DNA of 64,000 nt from Bacillus altitudinis 41KF2b (GCF_000691145.1 NZ_ASJC01000003.1:350785-414784), one strand, 5' to 3'; shown: positions 1-11,300, counted from the first letter of the stretch. The notes: generated by a model not told the origin, from the sequence alone. Translations and numbers: made by a program.

Positions 1-1069
1 CTTTTCCACCAAACATCGGGTAGTATGCAATTGTCTGTTCAGGGAATTGAAAAGGGATTCTCGATGGCACATGAAACTCATTTGTTTCAATCCGTCCCTT
101 CGTCCCGTTAATCGCAAGCCGGTAGCCTTCATATGGCGCTGAAAATTGAATCGAGTAACTTAACAAAGCCCCCTGATCATAAGCCACTGACGCCACATAT
201 GTATCCTCAATATCAATTTCTTGATCAAAAATACAGGCATCTGGGCGATAATTCGAGTATTGCTTTGACTGCTGCTCACCTGATTCAATATGGTCATCCT
301 CCACCTTTGTGCGCTCTACCCGCGGATTCCACCTTGCTTCATAATGACAGGTATCTCTTACATGACAGGTTCCACAATATCGATTCTCTTCACCCTGCAA
401 AGGATTCCAAGGACTTTCATTCCCATAATAATTCAGTGCACCATAGGCAAATACTTGCTTCGGCTTTTGATCAATCCACCAGTTGACCAAGTCAAAGTGA
501 TGGGTCGATTTATGAATAGACAGTCCGCCAGAATATTGACGCGAGCGGTTCCACCTTTTGAAATAACTCGCTCCATGATACGTATCAATGAGCCAGCTTA
601 ACTCAACAGACGTGACCCTTCCAATCTTTCCATCTAAAATGAGCTCTTTTATCTTTCTGTGGAATGGATTGTAGCGATAATTAAAGGTGACGGTGACCTC
701 CCCTTTGCTTTCTGCCTCTTTTTCCATCACCTGTTTGGCGTCTTTTGCTGTTGTGACCATCGGCTTTTCCGTTATGACATCCAGATCATGATCCAGTGCC
801 TGCAGGATATATGTGACATGTGTATCATCTCGCCCCGCCACAATGACGATATCTGGTCTTGCTTCCTTCACCATCTGATCAAATGCATCCTCATGAAAAA
901 ATGAGACGCCCCTTAGTGATGGAAAACGCTCCTGACACAGTGTATACCGCTTCTCATCTACATCTAAGAGCCCTGTAATCCTGTAATGCTCATTGAAATC
1001 CTCGGTGAGCGGTTTGATAAACATATTGAAAGCACGGTGACTGAGCCCGCAAACGGCGACCTTTTTCAC
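1..1069 (-). CDS. yteT: Gfo/Idh/MocA-family oxidoreductase (YteT-like), 3' end cut by window
   Basis: Reading the minus strand from a GTG at 1069, preceded by GGTGGGGG, gives an open frame of about 356 codons that runs off the window edge, so the C-terminus is missing. The N-terminus (KKVAVCGLSHRAF) is a Rossmann-type NAD(P) site, and VITEKPM is the EKP motif of Gfo/Idh/MocA dehydrogenases. About residues 235-245 carry a CGTC-x5-C cluster. It lies 18 bases downstream of yteS in the yteP-R-S-T block, which suggests that it acts on a sugar released from rhamnogalacturonan; the substrate itself is unknown. Family assignment is firm; the symbol rests on gene order remembered from B. subtilis. Confidence 0.88.
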   Translation of the reverse strand, partial: MKKVAVCGLSHRAFNMFIKPLTEDFNEHYRITGLLDVDEKRYTLCQERFPSLRGVSFFHEDAFDQMVKEARPDIVIVAGRDDTHVTYILQALDHDLDVITEKPMVTTAKDAKQVMEKEAESKGEVTVTFNYRYNPFHRKIKELILDGKIGRVTSVELSWLIDTYHGASYFKRWNRSRQYSGGLSIHKSTHHFDLVNWWIDQKPKQVFAYGALNYYGNESPWNPLQGEENRYCGTCHVRDTCHYEARWNPRVERTKVEDDHIESGEQQSKQYSNYRPDACIFDQEIDIEDTYVASVAYDQGALLSYSIQFSAPYEGYRLAINGTKGRIETNEFHVPSRIPFQFPEQTIAYYPMFGGK

Positions 1070-1087
1070 ATTCCCCCACCCCTTTTT

Positions 1088-2727
<1,640 letters not shown>

Positions 2728-2739
2728 TCATCTCCCCTT

Positions 2740-3705
2740 TTAATAAATCCCTTCTTCTCCAAACTTCTTCGCTAAACGGTTTGCCATCATGACCAAAATA
2801 AGTCCAACGGCTGCTTTAAATAAACCAACAGCGGTACTATAGCTGAATTGTCCTTGCTTCAGACCAGCTGTATACACATACGTATCAAAAATCTCTGCGA
2901 CTTCCCTGTTGGTCGCATTGAGTAATAAATAGACATGTTCAAATCCAAGCTCTAACGTATCACCGATTTTTAAAATGAGCAGTACAACAATGACACTTTT
3001 AATCGCAGGAAGGGTGATGTGCCACATTTGTCTAAGTCTGCCGGCTCCATCCATTTTTGCTGCTTCATATAGCTGCGGATCTACAGCTGTAATCGCTGCA
3101 AGATAAATAATGGTTGACCAACCCGCTTCTCTCCAGATTACCTGCAAAATGTACATGGGTCTAAACCATTCTTGACTAAGAAGGAAGTTAATCTTTTCTC
3201 CTCCGAAGAAAGCAATCAATTCATTGATCAACCCGCCATCTACCGTTAACAAAACAAAAGATAAGGACACGACAATCACCCATGACATGAAGTGAGGAAT
3301 ATAAATCATTGTCTGAACAAATTTCTTAAACAGTGCCAATCTGACCTCGTTTAAAAGAAGAGCTAATAAGATTGGAATCGGAAAGAAAATCACGACATTC
3401 ATGGCAAATAAAATGAGCGTATTTTTTAATAAGATGAAAAATGTTGGTTCTGTAAATAAGCGAATAAAGTGTTTGAAGCCAACCCACTCACTGCCAAGAA
3501 TTCCGAGAAACGGCTGGTAATCTTGAAAGGCAATGATCAGCCCCCACATTGGGACATATTTAAAGACAAGAAAATAAAGGAGCCCTGGCAAAATCATTAA
3601 ATACAGAAATTTTTGACTAAGTAATTGGTTAAGTAAGCGCTTTCTCTTTTCTTTTTTCAAAGCTGCCGCAGGCACACCCTTGGCAGTGACATCCTGTGTT
3701 TTCAC
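2740..3705 (-). CDS. yteP: ABC sugar transporter permease (YteP-type)
   Basis: 321 residues, GTG start eight bases after GGAGG. About six membrane segments, a LivHM/UgpA-like permease fold, and the EAA loop (EAAKMDGAGRLRQMWHITLP, residues about 214-233) that docks to the ATPase. It is the partner of YtcP (10409-11287) with lipoprotein YtcQ as binding protein; together they should import unsaturated rhamnogalacturonan disaccharides. No ATPase gene is present here, as is usual for this class, which shares a general ATPase such as MsmX. A cre-like site lies inside the first 25 codons. Confidence 0.9.
   Translation of the reverse strand: MKTQDVTAKGVPAAALKKEKRKRLLNQLLSQKFLYLMILPGLLYFLVFKYVPMWGLIIAFQDYQPFLGILGSEWVGFKHFIRLFTEPTFFILLKNTLILFAMNVVIFFPIPILLALLLNEVRLALFKKFVQTMIYIPHFMSWVIVVSLSFVLLTVDGGLINELIAFFGGEKINFLLSQEWFRPMYILQVIWREAGWSTIIYLAAITAVDPQLYEAAKMDGAGRLRQMWHITLPAIKSVIVVLLILKIGDTLELGFEHVYLLLNATNREVAEIFDTYVYTAGLKQGQFSYSTAVGLFKAAVGLILVMMANRLAKKFGEEGIY
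3632..3645. promoter_or_regulatory. Possible cre (CcpA) site inside the start of yteP
   Basis: AGTAAGCGCTTTCT matches the CcpA consensus TGWAARCGYTWNCW except at the first base. It lies about 60 bases inside yteP, a position where CcpA can block elongating polymerase. A second, perfect match lies in front of ytcP, the other half of the same transport system, which supports the reading. Confidence 0.45.
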
Positions 3706-3936
3706 AGATAAAGCCTCCCCTCATGCTGATGCATGTGTTAACTGTATCTTAAGGATGAAAAATCCGTCTACAATCATATCATCAGATCATATTTACTCAG
3801 GGGAAGCTACTCAAAACGTTACATAAAACATAAGAAAATGATCCTAATCTCAGAAAATGATTATTGACAAACCTACCAGATTTTTGGATTAATAAACTAA
3901 GGGGAAAAGATTGTTTCGTTTGAAATGGGGGGTTTT

Positions 3937-6237
3937 ATGAAAAGAAAGCAGTATAAATTTTATTACAAGCTGGTGACGTTTTTTTTCGTGCTTAGTACGA
4001 TTCCTGTTATTATTGTCGGTATTTTTTCTTATCAGCATTCGCAAAAAACTGCACTCGAAAATATTTCAAATGAAAAGCTGGACAGCGTCAAACAAACGCA
4101 ATCCAATATTGAGCATATTCTAAAGACAGTAGATCATTCTCTCACTCACTATGTCAGTTCGCCGCCTCTCCTTCAAACACTGGCAGAACCTTTAAATCCA
4201 GACCAATTCCAACTTTATAATCAAGTCCAGCAAGAACTGAATTACCTGCAAACCTTCGACACTGATCTCTCCAATATTACACTTGTTAGTAAAATGGAAG
4301 ATTGGTATATGAACAATTCTGGTCTTTATCATGTCTCAAACGGAGATCAAGAGAAAGCGTTAACCTCTTACCTCAATATTCCGAGTCATTCCAGCTGGGC
4401 ACTTGAAGAAAATAATCCACTTGTCTCAACAAAAGAAGGAAAGACATCCTTTTGCAAATACAATGTGAATTTAATCAAGCAGCTTCCGATGAATAGTGTC
4501 CAAAAGAAGGGGATCGCCGTCGCCAGCATTCCAAGCTGCGTGATTGCTGACAACATGCCTGACTTCTCACAATCTGATAGTATGTTTGTCATTGATACAA
4601 ACGGAAAAGTGCTGCTACATAATCGAAAAGAACAAATTGGTGACTCGTTAAAAAATCAAGATTTCGTCAAACATGTCCTGTCACTTGAAGAACGATCCGG
4701 ACAATTTGATATGAAAATCGATGAACTAAACTATCAAGTTACGTTTCAAAAATCAGATTATAACGAATGGACATACTTATCCTTTGTCTCCATTCCCGAA
4801 CTAAAGCAACAAACGAAATCAATCGGGTGGATCACCTTTATTATTTGCTTTATTTTGTTAGCGCTTTCATTATTATTTTCATGGTTTGGCTCTAGACACT
4901 TTTATAAACCGATTCGCTTATTATACGAATCCTTTGCACGTAATGAGTCGTTTTTGCATAAACAGCCTTTCCAAAATGAATTTGAGCTCATCGAATCGAG
5001 CATTAAACAAATGAAAGATCAAAACAATGATCTAGAGGAACGAATTGAACAGCAAGTGACACACTTACAGCAATACTTTATGGTGCGGCTGCTGCTTGGC
5101 AAGCTGACGGAAGAAGAGATTCACAACCGATTTCAAAGTCTAGGCTTTCCTCGTGACTGGTCCCATTTGTCCATGCTTGTGACCCAAATCGATACACTAA
5201 AAGGAACGCCGTATGAAAAAAAGGATGCAGACTTGCTTTTATTTGCGATAAATGGACTGATTGAGCAGATTATTCCGCTAGAGGAGCACCTTCAGCCGAC
5301 CGTTGTCAATCAGCATCAAACGACGATTGTCCTCAATCAATCGAAGTCAGAAGAGGAATTTACTGAATATTTAAATCAATTAGCCGAAACAATTCAGCAG
5401 CGGATTGAGGAAGAGCTGGGCTTGTCGATCAGCATCGGGATCAGTCGCTCATTTAAAGAGCTCTCTATGGCCAAACATGCTTATATTGAGGGAAAAGAAG
5501 CCTTAAAATATAGGCTCAAAGCAGAGAAAAAATCCATTCTTTTATACGAGCATATTCAGCAAGGAAAGACGTTTAAGACTCATTTCCCAAAACAACTGCA
5601 GCATGATTTATTTGATGCCATTAAAGCAGGCGATCAAGGCAAGGCAGATCACTATTTACATGTCCTTCTGCAATCCATTTTTTCTAAAAATGCGGGACCA
5701 CATGAGTACCAGATTGCTCTCGCTCGTTTTTTAAACAATCTCATCGAGCTGATGCATTTGCTAGGCATTGAATTGTTTGAAGTCGAAGATAATAAAATGC
5801 TCTATGATACGATCTTTGAGTTTAAAACGTTTGAAGATACAGAAGCGTGGCTGAAACATGAGATCATTCGACCCATCATTGATCAGCTCGGCGCACGTGA
5901 AGACTCTCAATATAAAAATATCTCAGAGAAAATCATTCATATCATTCATCAAGAATTTGACTCAGATCTGACCTTGGACGAAATCGCTACACGCCTGCAC
6001 TATAATCCAAATTATTTAAGTAGTATTTTTAGAAAAGAAATGGATATCTCCTTTAGTGAATATCTCTCGTCTTACAGACATCATGTCGCCAAAAACTGGT
6101 TGGTAGAGACGGATATGTCGGTGAAAGAAATTTCGGAAAAGCTAAAATACAAAAATCCGCAAAATTTCATCCGCTCCTTCAAAAAGCTGGAAGGCACGAC
6201 ACCTGGGAAATACCGTGATCAGAAAAAAGGCACATAA
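3937..6237 (+). CDS. ytdP: AraC-family membrane-anchored regulator (YtdP)
   Basis: 766 residues from the ATG right after a GGGGGG run; an upstream in-frame ATG at 3925 is less well spaced. Layout: a membrane segment near residues 10-30, an extracellular sensing region, a second membrane segment near 300, a cytoplasmic linker, and a C-terminal AraC/XylS double helix-turn-helix over the last 100 residues (LTLDEIATRLHYNPNYLSS and SVKEISEKLKYKNPQNFIR). It is divergent from yteP with 220 bases between, so it is probably the activator of the yte and ytc rhamnogalacturonan genes. Length is near that of B. subtilis YtdP. Confidence 0.9.
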   Translation: MKRKQYKFYYKLVTFFFVLSTIPVIIVGIFSYQHSQKTALENISNEKLDSVKQTQSNIEHILKTVDHSLTHYVSSPPLLQTLAEPLNPDQFQLYNQVQQELNYLQTFDTDLSNITLVSKMEDWYMNNSGLYHVSNGDQEKALTSYLNIPSHSSWALEENNPLVSTKEGKTSFCKYNVNLIKQLPMNSVQKKGIAVASIPSCVIADNMPDFSQSDSMFVIDTNGKVLLHNRKEQIGDSLKNQDFVKHVLSLEERSGQFDMKIDELNYQVTFQKSDYNEWTYLSFVSIPELKQQTKSIGWITFIICFILLALSLLFSWFGSRHFYKPIRLLYESFARNESFLHKQPFQNEFELIESSIKQMKDQNNDLEERIEQQVTHLQQYFMVRLLLGKLTEEEIHNRFQSLGFPRDWSHLSMLVTQIDTLKGTPYEKKDADLLLFAINGLIEQIIPLEEHLQPTVVNQHQTTIVLNQSKSEEEFTEYLNQLAETIQQRIEEELGLSISIGISRSFKELSMAKHAYIEGKEALKYRLKAEKKSILLYEHIQQGKTFKTHFPKQLQHDLFDAIKAGDQGKADHYLHVLLQSIFSKNAGPHEYQIALARFLNNLIELMHLLGIELFEVEDNKMLYDTIFEFKTFEDTEAWLKHEIIRPIIDQLGAREDSQYKNISEKIIHIIHQEFDSDLTLDEIATRLHYNPNYLSSIFRKEMDISFSEYLSSYRHHVAKNWLVETDMSVKEISEKLKYKNPQNFIRSFKKLEGTTPGKYRDQKKGT

Positions 6238-6241
6238 AGCA

Positions 6242-6276
6242 AAGTCCCGCTCTCACAAGAAGCGGGACTTTTTTAT
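6242..6276. terminator. Bidirectional terminator between ytdP and ytcD
   Basis: Inverted repeat AAGTCCCGCT / AGCGGGACTT with a short loop, followed by TTTTTTATTT on the plus strand and by an A/T tract on the minus side. It ends ytdP and overlaps the last codons of the convergent ytcD. Confidence 0.85.
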
Positions 6277-6644
6277 TTAAACTGTTCATTTAGGATACTG
6301 TCTTCCAGCACTGAAAGCGGCTCGCCATACACTCGTTCAATATGGGCTGCCCCCCAATCACATAACGCATTCAAAATTCGCTCAAGTGACTGTCCGTATT
6401 CACTTAATTCATACTCCACTTTAGGCGGCACTTGTTCATACACAATGCGGTTAATCACACCGTCATTTTCAAGCTCTCGCAGCTGCTGTGTGAGCATTTT
6501 TTGCGTGATATTTGGCATGAGGCGCTTCAGTTCACTCGTCCGCTTTTTCCCATGTGTTAAATGACATAAAATGACACACTTCCATTTCCCGCCGATCACT
6601 TCAAGCGTTGCTTCCACAGAGATATTATATTTCTTCTTTTCCAA
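6273..6644 (-). CDS. ytcD: HxlR-type winged-helix regulator (YtcD)
   Basis: 123 residues forming one HxlR/DUF24 domain: VIGGKWKCVILCHL at the first helix and LKRLMPNITQKMLTQQLRELENDGVI as recognition helix and wing. These small dimeric MarR-like repressors often sense electrophiles or oxidants and control a neighbouring gene. It is divergent from the exporter ytbD, and a perfect 20-bp palindrome lies between them, so local control of ytbD-ytbE is the likely job. Cys residues occur at about positions 23, 27 and 92; whether they sense redox state is not visible. Confidence 0.88.
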   Translation of the reverse strand: MEKKKYNISVEATLEVIGGKWKCVILCHLTHGKKRTSELKRLMPNITQKMLTQQLRELENDGVINRIVYEQVPPKVEYELSEYGQSLERILNALCDWGAAHIERVYGEPLSVLEDSILNEQFK

Positions 6645-6697
6645 CGTCTCTTCACTCCTTTTGATGCTGAACAGGCACTTTTTAGTACCTATATTAC

Positions 6698-6717
6698 AAA
6701 AAAGTACGTACTTTTTT
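6698..6717. promoter_or_regulatory. Palindromic operator between ytcD and ytbD
   Basis: AAAAAAGTACGTACTTTTTT is a perfect 20-bp palindrome in the divergent ytcD/ytbD intergenic region, with a related TTTTTAGTAC half-site 15-20 bases away. HxlR-family repressors bind such short AT-flanked palindromes, so this is the probable YtcD operator. Confidence 0.65.
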
Positions 6718-6798
6718 TTCTGTCATCTATGTTAGATAATAACTCTTGCCGATCGGCTTCGTCTATCAAAATGTCATGAAAGAAGGATGTGAATCACG

Positions 6799-7986
6799 AT
6801 GCAAAACAAACAAAATCACTTTGCCCTTCTCGCACTAGCGATTAGTGCATTTGCTATAGGTACAACTGAATTTATCTCTGTAGGTCTCCTGCCGATGATC
6901 TCAGAAGACTTTGGCGTGAGTGTCAGTCAGGCCGGATGGACCGTTTCTTTATATGCGCTCGGTGTTACCTTTGGCGCACCAATTCTAACCTCACTTACGT
7001 CAACGATGAAAAAAAAGACATTGCTTCTGCTCATTATGCTCGTCTTTTTGATCGGAAATACACTCGCCACGATTGCCCCGACTTTTTCTGTACTCTTAAT
7101 CGGACGAGTGATTTCAGCCCTATCACATGGCGTATTTATGTCGATTGGCTCGACCATTGCCGCAAGCCTTGTGGTGAAAGAAAAGCGGGCAAGCGCTATT
7201 GCCTTTATGTTCACTGGTTTAACAGTCGCTACTGTGACCGGTGTGCCATTCGGTACGTTTCTTGGTCATGAGCTCGGCTGGCGGACGTCATTTGGTGTGA
7301 TTGTTATGATTGGCGTAATCGCACTGATTTCTAACTATTTCCTTGTTCCGTCTCAATTGAAACAGGGCGTGAAAACAACGTTTAAGGATCAAGCAGCCTT
7401 ATTAAAGTCGAAAAGAATATTGCTTTTATTTGTCATTACTGCTACAGGGTATGGAGGAACTTTTGTCGTCTTCACCTATTTATCCCCTCTCTTGCAGCAT
7501 GTGACAGGTCTTGCGCCTGGAACAGTTGCATTGATCCTGCTGTTATACGGGATGACCATCGCCGCTGGGAATGTCATTGGCGGAAAAGCAGCGAATAAAC
7601 AGCCAATGAAGGCACTGATTTATATGTTTATCATTCAAAGTCTCATCTTGTTTATCCTTAGCTTTACTGCTGGATTTATGACACTCGGGATTGGAACTGT
7701 GATGCTGATGGGACTGTTTGCTTTCATGAATGTCCCCGGCCTTCAAGTTGCCGTCGTTGATTTTGCAGAAAGGTATACACCTGGAGCTGTCGACGTTGCT
7801 TCCGCTCTGAATATCGCTGCCTTTAATGCAGGTATCGCCATTGGTTCATTTTTAGGCGGCATCGTGACAGATACCCTTGGGCTTGTGCATACCGGCTGGG
7901 TTGGCGGCATCATGGTGCTCATGGCGGCCATACTCACGATGGTGAGTCATCAAATCGAACAAAAAGAATACAAACAAACCATGTAA
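6799..7986 (+). CDS. ytbD: MFS exporter, AraJ/YdhP-like (YtbD)
   Basis: 395 residues with about 12 membrane segments. FAIGTTEFISVGLLPMISED near the start is the signature of the sugar-efflux / drug-efflux DHA1 subfamily, and LLLIGRVISALSHG contains motif typical of the AraJ branch. ATG follows AAGAAGGATGTGAATC. Only 13 bases separate it from ytbE, so both are in one transcript, repressed probably by YtcD. The exported compound cannot be told from sequence. Confidence 0.87.
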   Translation: MQNKQNHFALLALAISAFAIGTTEFISVGLLPMISEDFGVSVSQAGWTVSLYALGVTFGAPILTSLTSTMKKKTLLLLIMLVFLIGNTLATIAPTFSVLLIGRVISALSHGVFMSIGSTIAASLVVKEKRASAIAFMFTGLTVATVTGVPFGTFLGHELGWRTSFGVIVMIGVIALISNYFLVPSQLKQGVKTTFKDQAALLKSKRILLLFVITATGYGGTFVVFTYLSPLLQHVTGLAPGTVALILLLYGMTIAAGNVIGGKAANKQPMKALIYMFIIQSLILFILSFTAGFMTLGIGTVMLMGLFAFMNVPGLQVAVVDFAERYTPGAVDVASALNIAAFNAGIAIGSFLGGIVTDTLGLVHTGWVGGIMVLMAAILTMVSHQIEQKEYKQTM

Positions 7987-7999
7987 AGGAGTCTTTCAT

Positions 8000-8839
8000 A
8001 TGAACGATTTACAAAGTACAAAAACATTAAACAACGGCGTCCGCATGCCAGGATTTGGTCTTGGGGTCTTTCAGGTTGAAGAGGGAACGGAATTAATTGA
8101 AGCTGTTAAAACAGCCATTCAATTAGGATATCGCAGTATTGATACAGCTTCTATTTACGGCAATGAAGAAGGTGTTGGACGAGGCATACAACTTGGTCTA
8201 GCAGAAACAGGCCTTCGCCGCGAAGACATCTTTGTGACATCCAAAGTGTGGAATGCCGATTTAGGATATGAAGCGACACTAAAAGCATACGAAGACAGCC
8301 TGAAAAAACTTCAGCTTGATTATCTTGATCTGTATTTAATTCACTGGCCAGTTGAAGGGAAATACAAGGAAGCATGGCGCGCGCTTGAAACGCTGTACCG
8401 TGAAGGAAAAGTCAGAGCCATCGGTGTGAGTAACTTTCAGCCGCATCATCTAGACGAATTATTGACAGATGCGGACATCATTCCAGCAATTAATCAAGTC
8501 GAGTTTCATCCAAAACTCACGCAGGAAACGCTGTTTACGTATTTGAAAACACATGGCATCCAAATGGAAGCCTGGTCACCACTTATGCAGGGAGAGCTGC
8601 TGCACCACCCGCTGATCACGGAGCTTGCGGGCACATACAGCAAAACACCTGCTCAAATTATTTTGCGCTGGGATGTGCAAAAAGGCGTCATTACGATTCC
8701 TAAATCAACGAAAGCCCATCGTTTAAAAGAAAATGCCGATATTTTTGATTTTGTCCTATCTGATGAGGATATGAAGCGCCTGTCTGACTTAAATGAAAAT
8801 AAACGAATTGGTCCTGATCCAGACAACTTCGATTTTTAA
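8000..8839 (+). CDS. ytbE: Aldo/keto reductase (YtbE)
   Basis: 279 residues, an NADPH-dependent AKR barrel. The catalytic tetrad is visible: Asp in SIDTAS, Tyr in SIYGNEEGVG, Lys in FVTSKVWN and His in YLIHWPVEG; the cofactor site IPKSTKAHRLKEN is near the C-terminus. Such enzymes reduce aldehydes and methylglyoxal-type carbonyls. Co-transcription with an exporter and control by an HxlR regulator fits a detoxification role. RBS AAAGGAG lies just before the ATG. Confidence 0.93.
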   Translation: MNDLQSTKTLNNGVRMPGFGLGVFQVEEGTELIEAVKTAIQLGYRSIDTASIYGNEEGVGRGIQLGLAETGLRREDIFVTSKVWNADLGYEATLKAYEDSLKKLQLDYLDLYLIHWPVEGKYKEAWRALETLYREGKVRAIGVSNFQPHHLDELLTDADIIPAINQVEFHPKLTQETLFTYLKTHGIQMEAWSPLMQGELLHHPLITELAGTYSKTPAQIILRWDVQKGVITIPKSTKAHRLKENADIFDFVLSDEDMKRLSDLNENKRIGPDPDNFDF

Positions 8840-8846
8840 TGAAAAC

Positions 8847-8872
8847 ACCCCCGCTTTTTACTAAGCGGGGGT
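8847..8872. terminator. Hairpin between convergent ytbE and ytcQ
   Basis: ACCCCCGCTT / AAGCGGGGGT, 10-bp perfect stem with a 6-base loop. The T-rich tail (GTTTTC) follows on the minus strand, so it best serves ytcQ, and may also stop ytbE transcripts. Confidence 0.75.
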
Positions 8873-8883
8873 CTTCATGTTCA

Positions 8884-10383
8884 TCATTTTGATTTTTTAA
8901 AGGAAGCTTCATATTCTTCTATGATTTTATTTCCACCATTTGATTTCCACTTCTCTACATCTTTCTTAAATTGTTCTTCGTTGATATCACCAAGAATGAA
9001 CTTATAGGTCGCATCATCGATGATTTTCTTCAATTCATTTCCTCGCTCTGATGCTGTTTCTGAATACAGGCTTTCAGCAGGGTTAGCGACAATGATGTTT
9101 TTATTGTCTTCTTCCAGCTCTTCATATTTTGTACGAACTGCATCGCCTTTATTTTTCAAGTAACGTTTATCAATCCCTACGAGGCTGACAAGCGGCTGTA
9201 CATCTGTCTGCCAGCTTTTCACTTGGCTTTCTTCCCTCACAAATGTATTTCCATCTTGTTTGTTATAATGCTTTCCATCAATCCCGTATGTCATGAGACC
9301 ATACACGTCTTCTTCTGCAATGCGGTCAAAGAAAGCCAAAATTCTCTTTAACTCTGCTTCTGATTTGACGCTTGTTTTCGGGAAGGCGAAGATGCCATTA
9401 TGGCCGCCTGATGCCCATACACGTTCTTTGCCATCTGGGCCTTTGATTCGGTTGATAATATCCACTTCCATGTTTTTATCTGTTGCATCATCTCTTAAGT
9501 TCACTGCATCTACCATATTTCCAACATAGATACCCGCTTTTCCTTGTGAAAACAATTCTTGCTGCTGCGTTTTGCTTGTGACTGGGAAGTCTTTGTTTAT
9601 ATAACCATTGTCACGCAGCTTTTTCATATATTTCATTGTATTCATATACTCATCTGTCATAAAGTCTGGCGTAAATTTGCCATTTTCTTCTTTCCAATCT
9701 GTTGGCATTCCTTCATAAGAACCAAGCGTTTTAAATGCACCGTAAATCAAATCATTACGGTCTGTAAAACCAATTGTATCGTCCTTACCATTTTTGTTCG
9801 GATCTTTTTCAGTAAATGCCTTGGCTACTTCATAAAGGTCATCCAGCGTTTTTGGTGTATCCAAATTTAAATTTTCAAGCCAATCCTTTCGAATGACAAT
9901 CCCTTGTCTTGAAAGTGGTCTCTCTCTATAAATGCCATAAAGCTTCCCATCGATAGAGGCATTTTTATTAATCAGTTCGTTCATCTTACTTAAATTTGGA
10001 TAATCCTTTAAGTATGGACCGATTTCCCAGAACATGCCTGATCTAAACGCATTGATAGCAGATGAATTCTTAATGTCTTGAATCGTCACAATTTGCGGGA
10101 GGTTCCCTGCGGCAAGTGCTGAATTTAAACGGTCTTCTTTCACCGCATCAGGCACCCACGTAATATCAAGCTCTGTATTTGTGAGCTTCTCAATCTCTTC
10201 TAACACTGAATCTTTCGGCGGCTGCTGATGATACAAAATCGCCATCCATGTCAGCTTCACCTTTTTGTCTAAATCAACCTTTTCATCTGATGAGCTTGCC
10301 CCTTTACTTGAACAAGCTGACAGAATACCGCTTGCGGCAAATAACAAAACAAAGGCAATCAGCCATAATTTCTTTCTCCCCAT
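8884..10383 (-). CDS. ytcQ: ABC sugar-binding lipoprotein (YtcQ)
   Basis: 499 residues. Signal peptide MGRKKLWLIAFVLLF and lipobox LSAC put it on the outer face of the membrane. The body is a family 1 extracellular solute-binding fold (EKLTNTELDITWVP, then a calcium-like loop DPNKNGKDDTIGFT), as in LplA/YtcQ. It is the last gene of ytcP-ytcQ (25-base gap) and should capture rhamnogalacturonan disaccharides for the YtcP-YteP permease pair. Confidence 0.9.
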   Translation of the reverse strand: MGRKKLWLIAFVLLFAASGILSACSSKGASSSDEKVDLDKKVKLTWMAILYHQQPPKDSVLEEIEKLTNTELDITWVPDAVKEDRLNSALAAGNLPQIVTIQDIKNSSAINAFRSGMFWEIGPYLKDYPNLSKMNELINKNASIDGKLYGIYRERPLSRQGIVIRKDWLENLNLDTPKTLDDLYEVAKAFTEKDPNKNGKDDTIGFTDRNDLIYGAFKTLGSYEGMPTDWKEENGKFTPDFMTDEYMNTMKYMKKLRDNGYINKDFPVTSKTQQQELFSQGKAGIYVGNMVDAVNLRDDATDKNMEVDIINRIKGPDGKERVWASGGHNGIFAFPKTSVKSEAELKRILAFFDRIAEEDVYGLMTYGIDGKHYNKQDGNTFVREESQVKSWQTDVQPLVSLVGIDKRYLKNKGDAVRTKYEELEEDNKNIIVANPAESLYSETASERGNELKKIIDDATYKFILGDINEEQFKKDVEKWKSNGGNKIIEEYEASFKKSK

Positions 10384-10408
10384 AAGATCCCTCCGTTATT
10401 CCATCTTT

Positions 10409-11287
10409 TTAACCCTTTACAGAACCTAGTAATGCCCCTTTGTTGAAATGCTTTTGAATAAATGGATAGACAAGCAGAACGGGAATGGTCGCCACGACGA
10501 TGACCGCCATTTTAATGGTTTGGTCTGGCGGCGGTGTTGATGAGCCCATATCTGACATATCTCCCTGCATACCGCTTGATACAATGACGATTTGTCTTAA
10601 CAGGACCTGAATCGGCCATTTCACTGAATCGTTTAAATATAAAATGGCTGTCATGTACGTATTCCAATACGTCACGGCATAAAAAAGTGAAATCGTCGCA
10701 ATAGCTGGCAAAGAAAGTGGCAGCACAATTTTAAAGAAGATCCCTAAGTCGTTACAGCCGTCCATCTTCGCTGATTCTTCAAGGCTTGCCGGAATGTTTT
10801 GAAAGAAGTTTTTCAAAATGATCAAATTGAATGCATTGATGGCCACTGGCAGAATGAGTGACCAGTAAGTATCAAGCAGCCCAAGTGTTTTCACGACAAT
10901 AAACGTCGGAATCATCCCTCCGCTAAACAGCATCGTGAAGACAACGAGAAACATGAGGGTTCTTCGGCCCTTTAGCTCCTGACGAGACAGCCCATACGCC
11001 ATAAGTGAGGACAAAAACATGCTGACCGCTGTTCCAACGAGTGTCACAAGAATGGATACAATCAGGCTGCGATACACAATATCTGTAGAAAAGATATAGC
11101 GATAGGCCTCTAGAGAAAACGTCGTTGGAAACAAAATAAACTTCTTTGAGATGACCTCTTCTACTGTCGCAAAAGAGGCGGCAATGACATGGATGAACGG
11201 GAGCACACATATTAATGCGAACATGAGTAGAAAAGAGTAATTAAATACATTGAACAATCGGCCTTTAATAGAACGATCTATGTTCAT
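10409..11287 (-). CDS. ytcP: ABC sugar transporter permease (YtcP)
   Basis: 292 residues from the ATG at 11287; an overlapping GTG at 11290 is too close to the AAAGGG ribosome site. Six membrane segments of the UgpE/MalG type and the EAA loop EESAKMDGCNDLGIFFKIVLP. First gene of ytcP-ytcQ. A perfect cre lies just in front. It pairs with YteP, whose gene is 7 kb away in a separate operon. Confidence 0.9.
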   Translation of the reverse strand: MNIDRSIKGRLFNVFNYSFLLMFALICVLPFIHVIAASFATVEEVISKKFILFPTTFSLEAYRYIFSTDIVYRSLIVSILVTLVGTAVSMFLSSLMAYGLSRQELKGRRTLMFLVVFTMLFSGGMIPTFIVVKTLGLLDTYWSLILPVAINAFNLIILKNFFQNIPASLEESAKMDGCNDLGIFFKIVLPLSLPAIATISLFYAVTYWNTYMTAILYLNDSVKWPIQVLLRQIVIVSSGMQGDMSDMGSSTPPPDQTIKMAVIVVATIPVLLVYPFIQKHFNKGALLGSVKG

Positions 11288-11300
11288 CACGCCCTTTCTT

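Noticed and set aside
133..904. Plus-strand frames over the first kilobase
   Set aside because: They are antisense to the continuous minus-strand YteT-like gene that has clear Gfo/Idh/MocA motifs.
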